Positions 41,152 through 51,334 of a stretch of DNA of 64,000 bases are shown here, one piece after another (positions within the stretch are counted from its first letter, which is position 1; every line of letters starts with the position of its first letter). A program made the position numbers and the translations under genes. A model generated the notes under the pieces. It was not told the origin of the DNA. It was given only the letters and a program-made list of their open reading frames with translations, and did no database searches. The stretch covers positions 62,001 through 126,000 of the forward strand of contig CACFGT010000001.1 in the NCBI GenBank assembly GCA_902565935.1, written 5' to 3'. The stretch is from an uncultured Pelagibacteraceae bacterium (lineage in GTDB: Bacteria; Pseudomonadota; Alphaproteobacteria; Pelagibacterales; Pelagibacteraceae).

Positions 41152-42074
41152 TTTGTAGGCCAAAAATCTTTATTATTTATAAAAAAATCCGAAAAAAAAT
41201 TGTCGTCCGGTCTACATATAATTTTATTACTCTTTTGACAAAGCCAAGCACCCCACCAATTAAATGATGAAGGAATTGTTATATGATGGTTACATTTTGA
41301 AATTAAAAATAAATCAAGAGCTCTTTTATCAATATCTTCTATTTTTTTTGGATTATGAAAAACTTTTATTAATTTAGTATCAAATAAACTCATATCAATA
41401 TTATCTAAATCATTAGACCATAAATAAAAAATTGGATTACTTATATGTTTTTTTATGTAAAAAATAGATTTATTTATATAAGAAATTTGTTCATCTCTAA
41501 ATTTTATTGACTTTTCAACATTTTTTTTATTATAAGTGTTATTACCCTCTATAAATCTATTTTGTCTTAAACATACCGAAATAGAGTTTTTTTGATTTAC
41601 TTTAAGATAAAAAGGGTTTTTTTTATATTTTTCAAAATCTTTGAAATCAAATTCTCTTAAAATTTCTTCTTTGTAATGGGTAAAATACATTTCTGTCTCA
41701 AAATATCCCTCAAAAAATGTCTTGTCTGCTAAACTAATTAAATCAAAATTATTATTATATTTTGTTTTTTTGTATTCATCTTTTTCCTCTATATAGAAGT
41801 GTTTTTTTTGTGAAAAATAATCAATTTTTTTAAAAATTTTTCTTTTAATATATCCCAATAATCCTAAAAACTTATCCTCATCATTAGCTACAGCTGAGGA
41901 TATCTTAAAATTATTCAATCCATATTTACTAATATTTTTTTTGGTTTTAAATGATGTTTCATCATCTATAAGCAGTACTCTATCTAATTTTTTTGCAATA
42001 GCGTAGGTCGATGCATATATAAAAAGTTGATTTCCAATTTCATTAGAGATACGCGAAACAATCTTTTTTTTCAT
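41133..42074 (-). CDS. Glycosyltransferase family 11 (alpha-1,2-fucosyltransferase-like)
   Basis: EIGNQLFIYASTYAIAKKL; SVCLRQNRF; HHITIPSSFNWWGAWL. Confidence 0.85.
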   Translation of the reverse strand: MKKKIVSRISNEIGNQLFIYASTYAIAKKLDRVLLIDDETSFKTKKNISKYGLNNFKISSAVANDEDKFLGLLGYIKRKIFKKIDYFSQKKHFYIEEKDEYKKTKYNNNFDLISLADKTFFEGYFETEMYFTHYKEEILREFDFKDFEKYKKNPFYLKVNQKNSISVCLRQNRFIEGNNTYNKKNVEKSIKFRDEQISYINKSIFYIKKHISNPIFYLWSNDLDNIDMSLFDTKLIKVFHNPKKIEDIDKRALDLFLISKCNHHITIPSSFNWWGAWLCQKSNKIICRPDDNFFSDFFINNKDFWPTKWIKIT

Positions 42075-43099
42075 TTTTTTAATGAATATCTCATCTTTCT
42101 TAATGTTTTATCAAAATTTTTACTTGGTACTATAAAATCATATTTTTTATAATTAGGTTTAAATTCATAGAAGGCATTTTTATACCTCATGTAATCTTTT
42201 TTAGAGTTTATTTCACAAAGAAATAAATCCAAGACTCTATTATTATTAATTGATGCTAAATTGGTCATCATGCCATGAAAAGCAACTACAATGTATGAGT
42301 CATTTATTACATTTAATAAGTCACTTCCACTTATATTATTATAAAGATATATTTTTGAGTTATTAATTTTTTTTTCTCCATTAGAAAAATCAATAAAGTT
42401 AAAGTCTTTTTTATATGAATCTAAATTTTCATCATTTTCTATATCTTTTGTTAATATAACGTTATCACTATAATTTAAAAACTCATTTAATAATTTTTTT
42501 AATTCATCATACCCCCATCCTAATTTCTTAAAATTTTCTAATTTCAAATGAAAATAAATATAGTTTTTCAAATTTAGAGAATTATTATAACTTGGCAAAT
42601 TTGGTAATGTGTAATCACTTTTAAAATTTAAATCTTTAGTAAGATCGTTTTGTAGTTCCATTGTTGATTTTCTCTTATAATGTGTTCCTCTATCGTTAAT
42701 TGAATATTTATAGAGATATTTTCTTAGAAAAATATTAGGTCTTTTGTAATTATTTGCTGAATTTAAACAAATAGCATAAAACTTAATTTTTCTAAAAAAA
42801 AAAGGCAAGTAAAAATAAAAATTTTTAGGTGTTAAAATATAAATTGAATATATTGAGTTAAATAATAAATCATAAAAAATCTTTATTTTTTCTTTTATTG
42901 TGAGATTATATTTAACAATTTTTACTTTAACATTTTTGAAATTGAATAAAAAATCAAAATTTTTACTTCTTTCAGATAAATAAATTAATATTTCATTTTG
43001 AATATTATGATTAATGATATTATTAATGGCTGGTAAACTTTGAACAAGATCACCCACCGCATCATTCTTAAAAATGATGATTTTTTTATTCAAATTCAT
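42071..43099 (-). CDS. GT9/heptosyltransferase-like glycosyltransferase
   Basis: IIIFKNDAVGDLVQSLPAINNI N-terminal motif. Confidence 0.72.
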   Translation of the reverse strand: MNLNKKIIIFKNDAVGDLVQSLPAINNIINHNIQNEILIYLSERSKNFDFLFNFKNVKVKIVKYNLTIKEKIKIFYDLLFNSIYSIYILTPKNFYFYLPFFFRKIKFYAICLNSANNYKRPNIFLRKYLYKYSINDRGTHYKRKSTMELQNDLTKDLNFKSDYTLPNLPSYNNSLNLKNYIYFHLKLENFKKLGWGYDELKKLLNEFLNYSDNVILTKDIENDENLDSYKKDFNFIDFSNGEKKINNSKIYLYNNISGSDLLNVINDSYIVVAFHGMMTNLASINNNRVLDLFLCEINSKKDYMRYKNAFYEFKPNYKKYDFIVPSKNFDKTLRKMRYSLKK

Positions 43100-43101
43100 T
43101 A

Positions 43102-44187
43102 TTAAAAACTATTTAGTTTTCTTATAATATATGAAACTTCTTTATTAGTTAAGAGAGGATTTATTGGAATACTTATTCCATATTTTGCTAACATTTCAGA
43201 GTTTTTAAACTTTTCTTTTCCAAATTTTTTTTTAAAAATATCTAATTGGTGAATCGCATACGGATAGTGAAATCCATATTGAATTTTATTTTTTTTTAAA
43301 AAATTTATAAATTTTTGCCTTTCTTTTACAATAATTACATACTGATGATATACAGAATATTTGGAGTGTTTTATCTTAATTATTTTTTTATTACTCAGGT
43401 GTTTATCATATTTTGAGGCAATTTTTCTCCTCGATTGGTTTAATCTTAATAAATCTTTTAATTTATAATTTAAAATTAGTGCTTGCATGGTGTCTAATCT
43501 ACTGTTCATTCCAACTTCTTCATGAATGAATTTTTTTTCAGCACCTAAATTTCTTATTTTTCTTATTTTTTTATATAGATTTTTATCATTTGTAGTAATT
43601 ATACCTGCATCTCCATATGCACCTAAGTTTTTGCCTGGGTATAAGCTGAAAGTGGATATATCAGCCAATGAACCAACTTTTTTACCTATATCGCTTTTAG
43701 CACCATGTGCTTGAGCACAATCATCAATGATAAATATTTTACTATTCTTTATTATCTTTTTTATTTCATTTATATTTACAACTGAACCATATAAATGAAC
43801 TGGCATTATTACTTTTGTTTTTTGTGTAATTTTTTTTTTTAAATCATTAATATTGATTGTTGGTGATAAATAATCTGTATCAACAAGTATAGGTTTTAAA
43901 TTAGCATTTAATACAGAAAAAGCCGTTGAACAATATGTCATTGCTGGAATAATTACTTCGGAATTTTTTTTTAAATTAAGAGATTTTAAAGCAATAGTTA
44001 AAGCATCAGTTCCATTTGCACAACCAATTGAATATTTAGAATTACAAATTAAAGCAAAATTTTTTTCAAACTTTTCTACTTCACTCCCTAAAATAAAATC
44101 ACCTTTTTTAAAAAAATTCTTTAAATCCCTTAATATCAAATTATGATATTTCTTATCTTGATTATAAATATCTAAAAATTTTATCAT
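43102..44187 (-). CDS. DegT/DnrJ/EryC1/StrS-family sugar aminotransferase
   Basis: CANGTDALTIALKSL, PAMTYCSTAFSVLNANLKPILVD, DDCAQAHGA, FSLYPGKNLGAYGDAG; start set to internal ATG. Confidence 0.93.
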   Translation of the reverse strand: MIKFLDIYNQDKKYHNLILRDLKNFFKKGDFILGSEVEKFEKNFALICNSKYSIGCANGTDALTIALKSLNLKKNSEVIIPAMTYCSTAFSVLNANLKPILVDTDYLSPTININDLKKKITQKTKVIMPVHLYGSVVNINEIKKIIKNSKIFIIDDCAQAHGAKSDIGKKVGSLADISTFSLYPGKNLGAYGDAGIITTNDKNLYKKIRKIRNLGAEKKFIHEEVGMNSRLDTMQALILNYKLKDLLRLNQSRRKIASKYDKHLSNKKIIKIKHSKYSVYHQYVIIVKERQKFINFLKKNKIQYGFHYPYAIHQLDIFKKKFGKEKFKNSEMLAKYGISIPINPLLTNKEVSYIIRKLNSF

Positions 44188-44188
44188 C

Positions 44189-46315
44189 TTATTTAATATA
44201 TTTTTTCCAAATAGGTTTGCTTGAACCATACATTGATTCATTGATTATATATTTCGCTACTTCAATCTCATTAAATAATTTAAAATATTTTTCCTGACCT
44301 TTCTGGGCAATTTTTTTAGCTAAGTCAATATTTCGTTTATAAAAATTAATCTTATCTGAAAGATCATGTTTATTATGATAAAATATTATTTCATTATCTT
44401 TGAAAAAATGATTAAATTTTTTTTTATAGTCAATAAAAGTAAGTAGACCATTACCAATCAATGATCCTATTCTGTTACTTGAGGAGTATTTTTTTGGTTT
44501 TCCTCGATTTAGGTTAACAGCCATTGATGATCTTGATATTGCAGAATAAAAACTCTCTGACCATACTGGATTACGATCTTTGTATCCATAAATATCAAAT
44601 TTAACATCTTTATTTAAACTTATTAATTCCCTGATAAAATTTTCTCTTTCATCTTTTTTACCAGATTTAACTTTTCCACGATTAACACCATGGCTCATCG
44701 CAAAGAATACATCATAGGTATAATTGTTTGATTTATAGATATTTAGTTTTTCAATATTCCGGTCCACAGGTGTAGGAAGAAAATTATATCTAATATGTGG
44801 ATTTTTTTTACTTACATCGTCTGGATGTGTGGATATAAAAAAGTTATCAATATATTGAAAATTAGTTTTTAAATTAGAGTAATTTTTTTCAAAATCAGGT
44901 CCATTAATTGTTAAATTATCTTCATACCATTGAGAAATTTGAGTGTTTTTACATATTTTTTTTATATTATCAAAAGTTTCATTTTCAATCGTATTGACAT
45001 GCCCCATTAAAATTAAATCTGGACGATAATAAAGAGTTTTTTCTAAAAAAATTTTATTTAACAGTCCCTTCCCTTTTATTTTTGATGAGTAACTTAATAT
45101 ATCCCTATCACTAATTCCCTCAACATCATGTCCTAATCTAATCAAACCATTCTCTATTTTTTTTCCTGTAGAAATAAAATATATTCTACCTCCGATTTTT
45201 TCTGCTCTATTATAGACATGTAAAATTTTTAGTTTTTTATTTAAATTAACATTTATATTTTTCTTGTCTAAGATTTCTTTTCTATCTAAGTCCATAACTT
45301 TTATATTATTAGATATTAAATGAAGAGGATTCTTAAAATTATTATATTGATATAATTTGAGTAAAGTTTTATTTAAAATTAATTTTTCAATTTCATTAAA
45401 TATTTCTTTGGTATCAACTTTTTTAAGAAATATTGGCTCACGTATTGTTTCAGGTAAACCTCCACGTTTAGAAATTATGACAGCATTGCCTCTTGAACCT
45501 GCTTCTAATGATGAACGTCCAAAAGGTTCCTCCCATAAAGAAGGAGCAACAGTTATTGAGGATTTATTATAAAGATCTAGAACTTTATCTTGAGATATCC
45601 AACCTGTATAACTTAAATTTTTATGAGAAAAGTTGTAATTTTCTCTAGGCTCATCACCTATAGCAATTGCCTTCCAAGAGGAATATTTATCTAAAATTTT
45701 AGAAATTGCTGAACCAAACTTATCAAAACCTTTAGCGTTATTCAATTTTCCAGAAAAAATTATAATTTTTTCTTTTTTTGGAAATTTATTAATTTTATTA
45801 ATACTGGGGTATATTGTTTTGTAATTACTATAAAAATTTTTATCTAGTCCATCAAAAAATTTTTCTTCGACCCATGTACTTACAAAATAGATCTTATAAC
45901 AAATACTTAGCAATTTTTTTCTTTGTTCTATTGATATTGATCCCTTTAGATTAAGCGGATCATTGTGAATCACTAAAATAAATTTTGTTTTATTAAATGA
46001 TTTAGAAATATTGATTAAATAAGATGGTCTATTATGAATTTCAACTATAGATGGCTTTAACTTTTTACAATAATTTAGTAATTTATTTATATAAAAATTA
46101 GATTTACTCATAATCTTTATGGAAGGAATATCTATGTTTGTATAATTTCTTTTTATAAAAATATTCTTAGTATTTTTTGTTGAACCAAAAATAGTTATTT
46201 GTTTTTTAAAGATTGATTTTTTAAAGAAGTCTTTCACCCATATAGAGGCAGACCCTGCATAATTCTTAATAAATTGGTCTTTATGTGGTAAAATGATAAA
46301 TATTTTTTTATTCAT
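44189..46315 (-). CDS. Two-domain glycosyltransferase (GT4 + second CgeB-like domain), 708 aa
   Basis: GT4: IIFSGKLNNAKGFDKFGSAI, APSLWEEPFGRSSLEAGSRG; second N-domain KILHVYNRAEKIGGRIYF, C-term SSSNRIGSLIGNGLLTFIDY. Confidence 0.78.
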   Translation of the reverse strand: MNKKIFIILPHKDQFIKNYAGSASIWVKDFFKKSIFKKQITIFGSTKNTKNIFIKRNYTNIDIPSIKIMSKSNFYINKLLNYCKKLKPSIVEIHNRPSYLINISKSFNKTKFILVIHNDPLNLKGSISIEQRKKLLSICYKIYFVSTWVEEKFFDGLDKNFYSNYKTIYPSINKINKFPKKEKIIIFSGKLNNAKGFDKFGSAISKILDKYSSWKAIAIGDEPRENYNFSHKNLSYTGWISQDKVLDLYNKSSITVAPSLWEEPFGRSSLEAGSRGNAVIISKRGGLPETIREPIFLKKVDTKEIFNEIEKLILNKTLLKLYQYNNFKNPLHLISNNIKVMDLDRKEILDKKNINVNLNKKLKILHVYNRAEKIGGRIYFISTGKKIENGLIRLGHDVEGISDRDILSYSSKIKGKGLLNKIFLEKTLYYRPDLILMGHVNTIENETFDNIKKICKNTQISQWYEDNLTINGPDFEKNYSNLKTNFQYIDNFFISTHPDDVSKKNPHIRYNFLPTPVDRNIEKLNIYKSNNYTYDVFFAMSHGVNRGKVKSGKKDERENFIRELISLNKDVKFDIYGYKDRNPVWSESFYSAISRSSMAVNLNRGKPKKYSSSNRIGSLIGNGLLTFIDYKKKFNHFFKDNEIIFYHNKHDLSDKINFYKRNIDLAKKIAQKGQEKYFKLFNEIEVAKYIINESMYGSSKPIWKKYIK

Positions 46316-46404
46316 TAATTATATTTCTTGTATCAAATAAATTAGATTATAAAACAAATATGTTTTTTTAATGAAAATAATATTAAATATTATAATTTAA
46401 AACG

Positions 46405-46788
46405 ATGAGATTTCATCATATAGGTTATCTGACACATAATTTAAATAAAACCACTAATTATTTTAAAAAGTTAAAGTATAAAAAGTTCCAAAGTTTGATA
46501 ATTGATAAAAATTTTAAAGTTAAAATCCAGTTTTTAAAAAATGGAAATAATACATTAGAGCTTATTAAACCTGATGCCATCAACTATGGTTTAACAAATA
46601 TTTTAAATCAAAAAATTTATGCATATCATTTTGCCTATAAAGTAAAAAATTTGAACAAGACTATTTCTTATCTTCAAAAAAATTTTAAATTGATTGTTAA
46701 CCCAACTCCTGCGAAAGCATTTAATGGTAAAAAAGTAGCTTTTTTGACTTTACCCGATGGATTTATTATAGAATTGATTCAGTCATAA
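46405..46788 (+). CDS. VOC (glyoxalase/methylmalonyl-CoA epimerase-like) protein
   Basis: FHHIGYLTHNLNKTTNYFKKL; VAFLTLPDGFIIELIQ. Confidence 0.8.
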   Translation: MRFHHIGYLTHNLNKTTNYFKKLKYKKFQSLIIDKNFKVKIQFLKNGNNTLELIKPDAINYGLTNILNQKIYAYHFAYKVKNLNKTISYLQKNFKLIVNPTPAKAFNGKKVAFLTLPDGFIIELIQS

Positions 46789-47314
46789 CTTTAAATTTTT
46801 TTTTAAAAAGATTAAATCTTTTTTTATTAAAACTATATTCCACAGCATCAAATCTTTTATTATTTATCAAAAAAAATGATTTTCTTGTTTTTTTAAAAAG
46901 TGCTGTAGTATTTTTGTGAAAATTAACAACTCTTGTATTCATATTATTAGTTAGGGAATAAATATTTCTTAACCTTAAATTATTAAAACCATAATCCAAA
47001 AGTATTATTACTGACTCAATATTTTCAACAATGTTACCTTTTGATATCCATCTGCCCCATTCAGCATTTGATTTAGTAATTTTGTTTAAAGCAATTGTTC
47101 CTATTTTTCTATTATTACTTTTTTTAATAATCATAAAATCTAGAGTTTTTTTGTCTTTTATATTATTAATCATCCACTTTTTTTGGAATGATAAAGATTT
47201 AGGTGGGTTATGTAAGTATAAGCTAATATCCTTTTTTTTTCTTAAATTATAAATAAAATCAGCATCACTTAGATTCATTTTTTTTAGCAAAACAAATTTA
47301 CCACTAATTTTCAT
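46766..47314 (-). CDS. GNAT-family N-acetyltransferase
   Basis: LKKMNLSDADFIYNLRKKKDIS, KIGTIALNKI, GFNNLRLRNIYSLTNNMNTRVVNFHKN. Confidence 0.8.
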   Translation of the reverse strand: MKISGKFVLLKKMNLSDADFIYNLRKKKDISLYLHNPPKSLSFQKKWMINNIKDKKTLDFMIIKKSNNRKIGTIALNKITKSNAEWGRWISKGNIVENIESVIILLDYGFNNLRLRNIYSLTNNMNTRVVNFHKNTTALFKKTRKSFFLINNKRFDAVEYSFNKKRFNLFKKKFKVMTESIL

Positions 47315-47537
47315 TTATAATTTTTATTATCTCTTTGACACTTGTGATTTTATTTAGCTTATTTATGGACATTTTTTTTTTAATGTTTTTTTCTATAAAA
47401 AAAATTATTTGAAGATGAGTAAGAGAGTCCCAATTTACATAGTTTTTTTTTGTAATTTTTAATAATTTATTTTTATCTTTAACTTTTAAAATTTTTATCA
47501 ATTCCTTAATGGGTTTTAATTTTAATGTATTTTTCAT
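47304..47537 (-). CDS. Acyl carrier protein
   Basis: NWDSLTHLQIIFFIEK phosphopantetheine DSL motif. Confidence 0.8.
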   Translation of the reverse strand: MKNTLKLKPIKELIKILKVKDKNKLLKITKKNYVNWDSLTHLQIIFFIEKNIKKKMSINKLNKITSVKEIIKIINEN

Positions 47538-48981
47538 ATCTAGAGGCAATTTTATATACTTTATTTAAATTAACAAAATAATTTGTTTTATTTTTTTTGG
47601 ACTTAATTGTTTCTGCAAATTTAATAAATGGTTCATTACGATCTGTTTTAATATAACAAATGATTAATTTTTTAATTGAAAATTTTTTAACAATTTGATT
47701 AACAAATACATATTCTAGCCCTCTACCCAGCGCTCTACAAGAAATAAGAAATTCAACAATAAAATTTATTCCTTTAGATTTGTTTACTATTAAAGATGCG
47801 ATAATACCTGAATCTGAATATTTATCTGATACAGAAAAAGAAATTAATTCAGAATTTTTATCCTTATAATGAAATTTAAGTTTATCGATACTTAATCTTT
47901 GGTAGTTAGAGTTAAATTGATTTGTTTTATTTGACATTTCAGAAAATCTTTTAAAATCAATTTTTTTAATTTTAAAATCAATTTTAACATTTGATGACTT
48001 AACATAATTCAAGATTCCTTTACTTTCAGCAACCTCATTTCTCTGAATATTACTTTTTATATCATTAAATCTTTTAAGATTTTTTTCCTTATTGATATTC
48101 GATATAAATATACTTTTCGTATAAAGATAAAAAACATATGAATTGCTAATCCAAAAACAATTTTCTTTAATTAAAAACTTATTTAACTGTTTTATCTCAG
48201 AAATATTATCATCAATGTATACAATATTTTTTTTTGAAAAATTAACTAATTTTGTAATATATTTAATTGATTTTAGTTTTGGATCCCAATTAATATATTT
48301 GAAAGATTTTTTTACCAAAGAAGAGTATTTAGATAGTTTCTTTTCAATACCTTTTTGAGCCAACTTCTTTTCATTTTTTGAGTGAAATGAAACTATTAAA
48401 CCAGTTTTAGAAATCAATTTGTTTATATATGTGAGAGATTTTTTTTGATGATTATCTAAAAAAATTTTCTTGATGCCATCTTCCCCAATAACTCCGTTCC
48501 AACAAGTATTATCTAAGTCTAAGGAAATTAATCTGATATCCCTATTTAACAAAAGATTGATCATATTTTTGATTATATTTGACAATGCTATTTGTGTATC
48601 AAATGACAAGTAAGACTTATAAATTTTTTCTCTTTTAACATCTATAATTTTTTTAATATTCAAATTATTTAAATTGATAATAATAAGATTAGGTATTTTT
48701 TTTTTTTCAATTTGTGTAACAAAATTTTCGAGTTTTTTTTTAATCTTAGAAGAGGGAATAAAAATTACCTTATTATCTTTATTTCTGAAAATTTCTAAAT
48801 CTTTTTTAATTGTTTCTAAATTATTAAGCCTATCTAAATCAAAAAAAATTAAAACCAATTCATCGTCTATAGCAGTTGTAATATAATCACTGTAAGGTAA
48901 ATCAAATAGTTGTTTTTTATGAATAATATTAGTTTCTAATAATACATTTTCTATAAAATAATTTCTTTGAATATTTATCAT
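47506..48981 (-). CDS. FkbH-like HAD-IIIC family protein
   Basis: LISLDLDNTCWNGVIGEDG (HAD motif I), VSFHSKNE, VYIDDNISEI, C-terminal GNAT-like domain (EFLISCRALGRGLEYVF). Confidence 0.88.
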   Translation of the reverse strand: MINIQRNYFIENVLLETNIIHKKQLFDLPYSDYITTAIDDELVLIFFDLDRLNNLETIKKDLEIFRNKDNKVIFIPSSKIKKKLENFVTQIEKKKIPNLIIINLNNLNIKKIIDVKREKIYKSYLSFDTQIALSNIIKNMINLLLNRDIRLISLDLDNTCWNGVIGEDGIKKIFLDNHQKKSLTYINKLISKTGLIVSFHSKNEKKLAQKGIEKKLSKYSSLVKKSFKYINWDPKLKSIKYITKLVNFSKKNIVYIDDNISEIKQLNKFLIKENCFWISNSYVFYLYTKSIFISNINKEKNLKRFNDIKSNIQRNEVAESKGILNYVKSSNVKIDFKIKKIDFKRFSEMSNKTNQFNSNYQRLSIDKLKFHYKDKNSELISFSVSDKYSDSGIIASLIVNKSKGINFIVEFLISCRALGRGLEYVFVNQIVKKFSIKKLIICYIKTDRNEPFIKFAETIKSKKNKTNYFVNLNKVYKIASRYEKYIKIKTH

Positions 48982-49042
48982 CTTAGATATTGTGTATTAT
49001 ATTATTTATAATAAATAGATTAACTTTATCAAACATATAAAT

Positions 49043-50017
49043 ATGAAAAAACATGTTATAGCAATAATTGGATTGGGATATTGGGGAACGATTGTAACTA
49101 ATACACTTGTTTCAATGAAAATATTCAAAAAAATCTTCATATATGACACTGACTATGAAAAAGTTAAAATTATTAAAAAAAAATTTGGTAATAAAGTTTA
49201 TTATCTTAACTTAGATAAAATTAAAAAAGACAGACTTATTAAAAATATTTTTTTAGCAACACCACCTAAAATAAACTTTAAGTTGTTAAATTTACTTATA
49301 GATTTTGAAAAAAATATTCTAATTGAAAAACCTGGTCTAATTAATCTTAAACAATATAAAAAAATTAAAGATAAGATTGTCAATAAAAAAAATAAAATAA
49401 GTTTTGGTTATATCTATATTTACAATAATTATGTTAGATATATTAAAAAAATTATTAAAACAAAAAAATTAGGTGAAATAAGATATGTGAATCTTCAAAG
49501 ACAAAATTTCGGTCCAATTAGAAACAAAGTTTCAGCTGTATATGATCTTGCGACTCACGATATAAGTATTCTGAATTACCTATTCGATAAAAAGATACTT
49601 TTAAAGAGATTCATTAATCATGATATTTTAGGAAAGAATAATTTTGATATATCTTACTTAAATTTGATGTCTGGCGATATTAAAATTGATATTAACGTAA
49701 GCTGGCTCAATCCAGAAAAGATAAGAAAGATAATTATAATTGGAAGTAAAAAGATGCTAGTTTTTGACGAAATGAATTCAAAACAACCTTTAAAAATTTA
49801 TAATAATTACGTTAGTTTTCCTAAAATAAAAAAATTCACTAAATACTATTTTAATCATTCAAAATATATATTTAAAGGTAAATCAAATTCTATAAAACTA
49901 AAAGAAACAAAACCCTTAAATAATGAAATATTAGAATTTTTACATGATAAAAATAATATTACAGATATTAATTTTTCTGAAAATATAATCAAAGTGATTA
50001 AAGATATTAATAAATAA
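49043..50017 (+). CDS. Gfo/Idh/MocA-family oxidoreductase
   Basis: IAIIGLGYWGTIVTNTL Rossmann motif; ILIEKPGLI; YDLATHDISILNYLF. Confidence 0.87.
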   Translation: MKKHVIAIIGLGYWGTIVTNTLVSMKIFKKIFIYDTDYEKVKIIKKKFGNKVYYLNLDKIKKDRLIKNIFLATPPKINFKLLNLLIDFEKNILIEKPGLINLKQYKKIKDKIVNKKNKISFGYIYIYNNYVRYIKKIIKTKKLGEIRYVNLQRQNFGPIRNKVSAVYDLATHDISILNYLFDKKILLKRFINHDILGKNNFDISYLNLMSGDIKIDINVSWLNPEKIRKIIIIGSKKMLVFDEMNSKQPLKIYNNYVSFPKIKKFTKYYFNHSKYIFKGKSNSIKLKETKPLNNEILEFLHDKNNITDINFSENIIKVIKDINK

Positions 50018-50270
50018 GCTTTGATTTTGAGGTTAATTTTTTTCTCAATGATTTATTCTTTTTTAAAAAATATTCAAATTTCATTGCATCACCTTTTGTA
50101 AGAAATTTTTTTTTGAATATTATCTTCCATGTGTAACCTCGTGTAGCTTTAGCGCCTTTACCAGAGTTATGAAGTAAAATTCTTTTTTTTAAATTGCTTG
50201 TATATCCTACATATGTTTTTTTGAATTTTGAGCCTACAGTACAAATTAAATATACGTGGTAATTTTTCAT
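50007..50270 (-). CDS. GIY-YIG nuclease domain protein
   Basis: YHVYLICTVGSKFKKTYVGYTSNLKKRILLHNSGKGAKATRG. Confidence 0.87.
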   Translation of the reverse strand: MKNYHVYLICTVGSKFKKTYVGYTSNLKKRILLHNSGKGAKATRGYTWKIIFKKKFLTKGDAMKFEYFLKKNKSLRKKLTSKSKLIY

Positions 50271-50272
50271 TA

Positions 50273-50347
50273 TGGCGGTCCCTAGGGGAATCGAACCCCT
50301 CTTTCGAGGATGAAAACCACGTGTCCTAACCGATAGACGAAGGGACC
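50273..50347 (-). tRNA. tRNA-Glu (anticodon TTC)
   Basis: Minus strand GGTCCCTTCGTCTATCGG...TTTTCAT...AGGGACCGCCA; encoded CCA. Confidence 0.95.
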
Positions 50348-50392
50348 AAAAAGCTTTTTTTTATTGCAAAAATTATTATTTATCAAGCTTTA

Positions 50393-51334
50393 TTAAATAT
50401 TTTGTTTTTTTTTAATTATTTTTTTTAAACCTGTTGATTTATGAGTAATAAGTGTTTCTGATATAAATTCATTATCTAAAATTTCAATTCCAGACACTAA
50501 ATCACCAGTGGTTATACCTGTCGCACAAAATACTGAATCACCTGATATTATTTCATTTAACTGATATTTTTTATTTAAATCTTTAATTCCCATTTCATTA
50601 GCTCTTTTTTTATCTTTGTCTTTATCGAAGATAAATCTTCCTTGAAAAAAACAACTAAAAGAGTCAAGAGCTGAAGCTGCTAAAACACCCTCAGGTCCTC
50701 CACCAATACCCATAAAGAGATCAACGTTATATTTTTCATCTGTTACTAATAAAGCACCTGAAACATCACCATCAGTTATCAATTTAAGATTAACACCCAG
50801 TTTTTTTAATTCTTCGATAATTTTTTTATGTCTTGGTCTTTCCAATAAGCAAACTGTGGTATTATTTGGTTTTTTATTTTTATATTCACATAGATTATAA
50901 ATATTTTTTTTTACAGAAAAATCTAAATCAACAATTCCCTTTTCTCTTACATTAGCAGAAATTTTATTCATATATGTTTCAGGTGCATTGAATAGATTAT
51001 TTTGGCTTGCAACAGCAATAACAGCTAAAGCACCAGGAAGATTATTAGCTGCAAAATTTGTTCCTTCTAATGGATCAACTGCAATGTCTAAAAATGGCCC
51101 ATTAGAAGTACCTACTTTTTCACCAATAAACAGCATGGGTGCTTCATCAAGTTCACCTTCACCGATTACTATTTCACCGTTCATGTCAATTTTATTTAAT
51201 TGGGATCTCATTGTATCTACAGCAGCTTTGTCTGCTGCTATTTTATCTTTTTTTCCAACTAGGTATTTTGCAGATAAAGCTGCTCTAGAAGAGACATTTA
51301 ATATCAAATCTTCAAATTTTTTTTCTATAATCAC
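50393..51334 (-). CDS. glpX: Fructose-1,6-bisphosphatase class II
   Basis: GEIVIGEGELDEAPMLFIGE, AVDPLEGTNFAANN, GIGGGPEGVLAASAL. Confidence 0.95.
   Translation of the reverse strand: MIIEKKFEDLILNVSSRAALSAKYLVGKKDKIAADKAAVDTMRSQLNKIDMNGEIVIGEGELDEAPMLFIGEKVGTSNGPFLDIAVDPLEGTNFAANNLPGALAVIAVASQNNLFNAPETYMNKISANVREKGIVDLDFSVKKNIYNLCEYKNKKPNNTTVCLLERPRHKKIIEELKKLGVNLKLITDGDVSGALLVTDEKYNVDLFMGIGGGPEGVLAASALDSFSCFFQGRFIFDKDKDKKRANEMGIKDLNKKYQLNEIISGDSVFCATGITTGDLVSGIEILDNEFISETLITHKSTGLKKIIKKKQNI

Noticed and set aside
50273-50295. Possible duplicated tRNA-Glu 3' end as an att site near the integrase
   Set aside because: Scanned 38.2-39.5 kb by eye for GGCGGTCCCTAGGGG-like sequence; none found, so no att pair is claimed.
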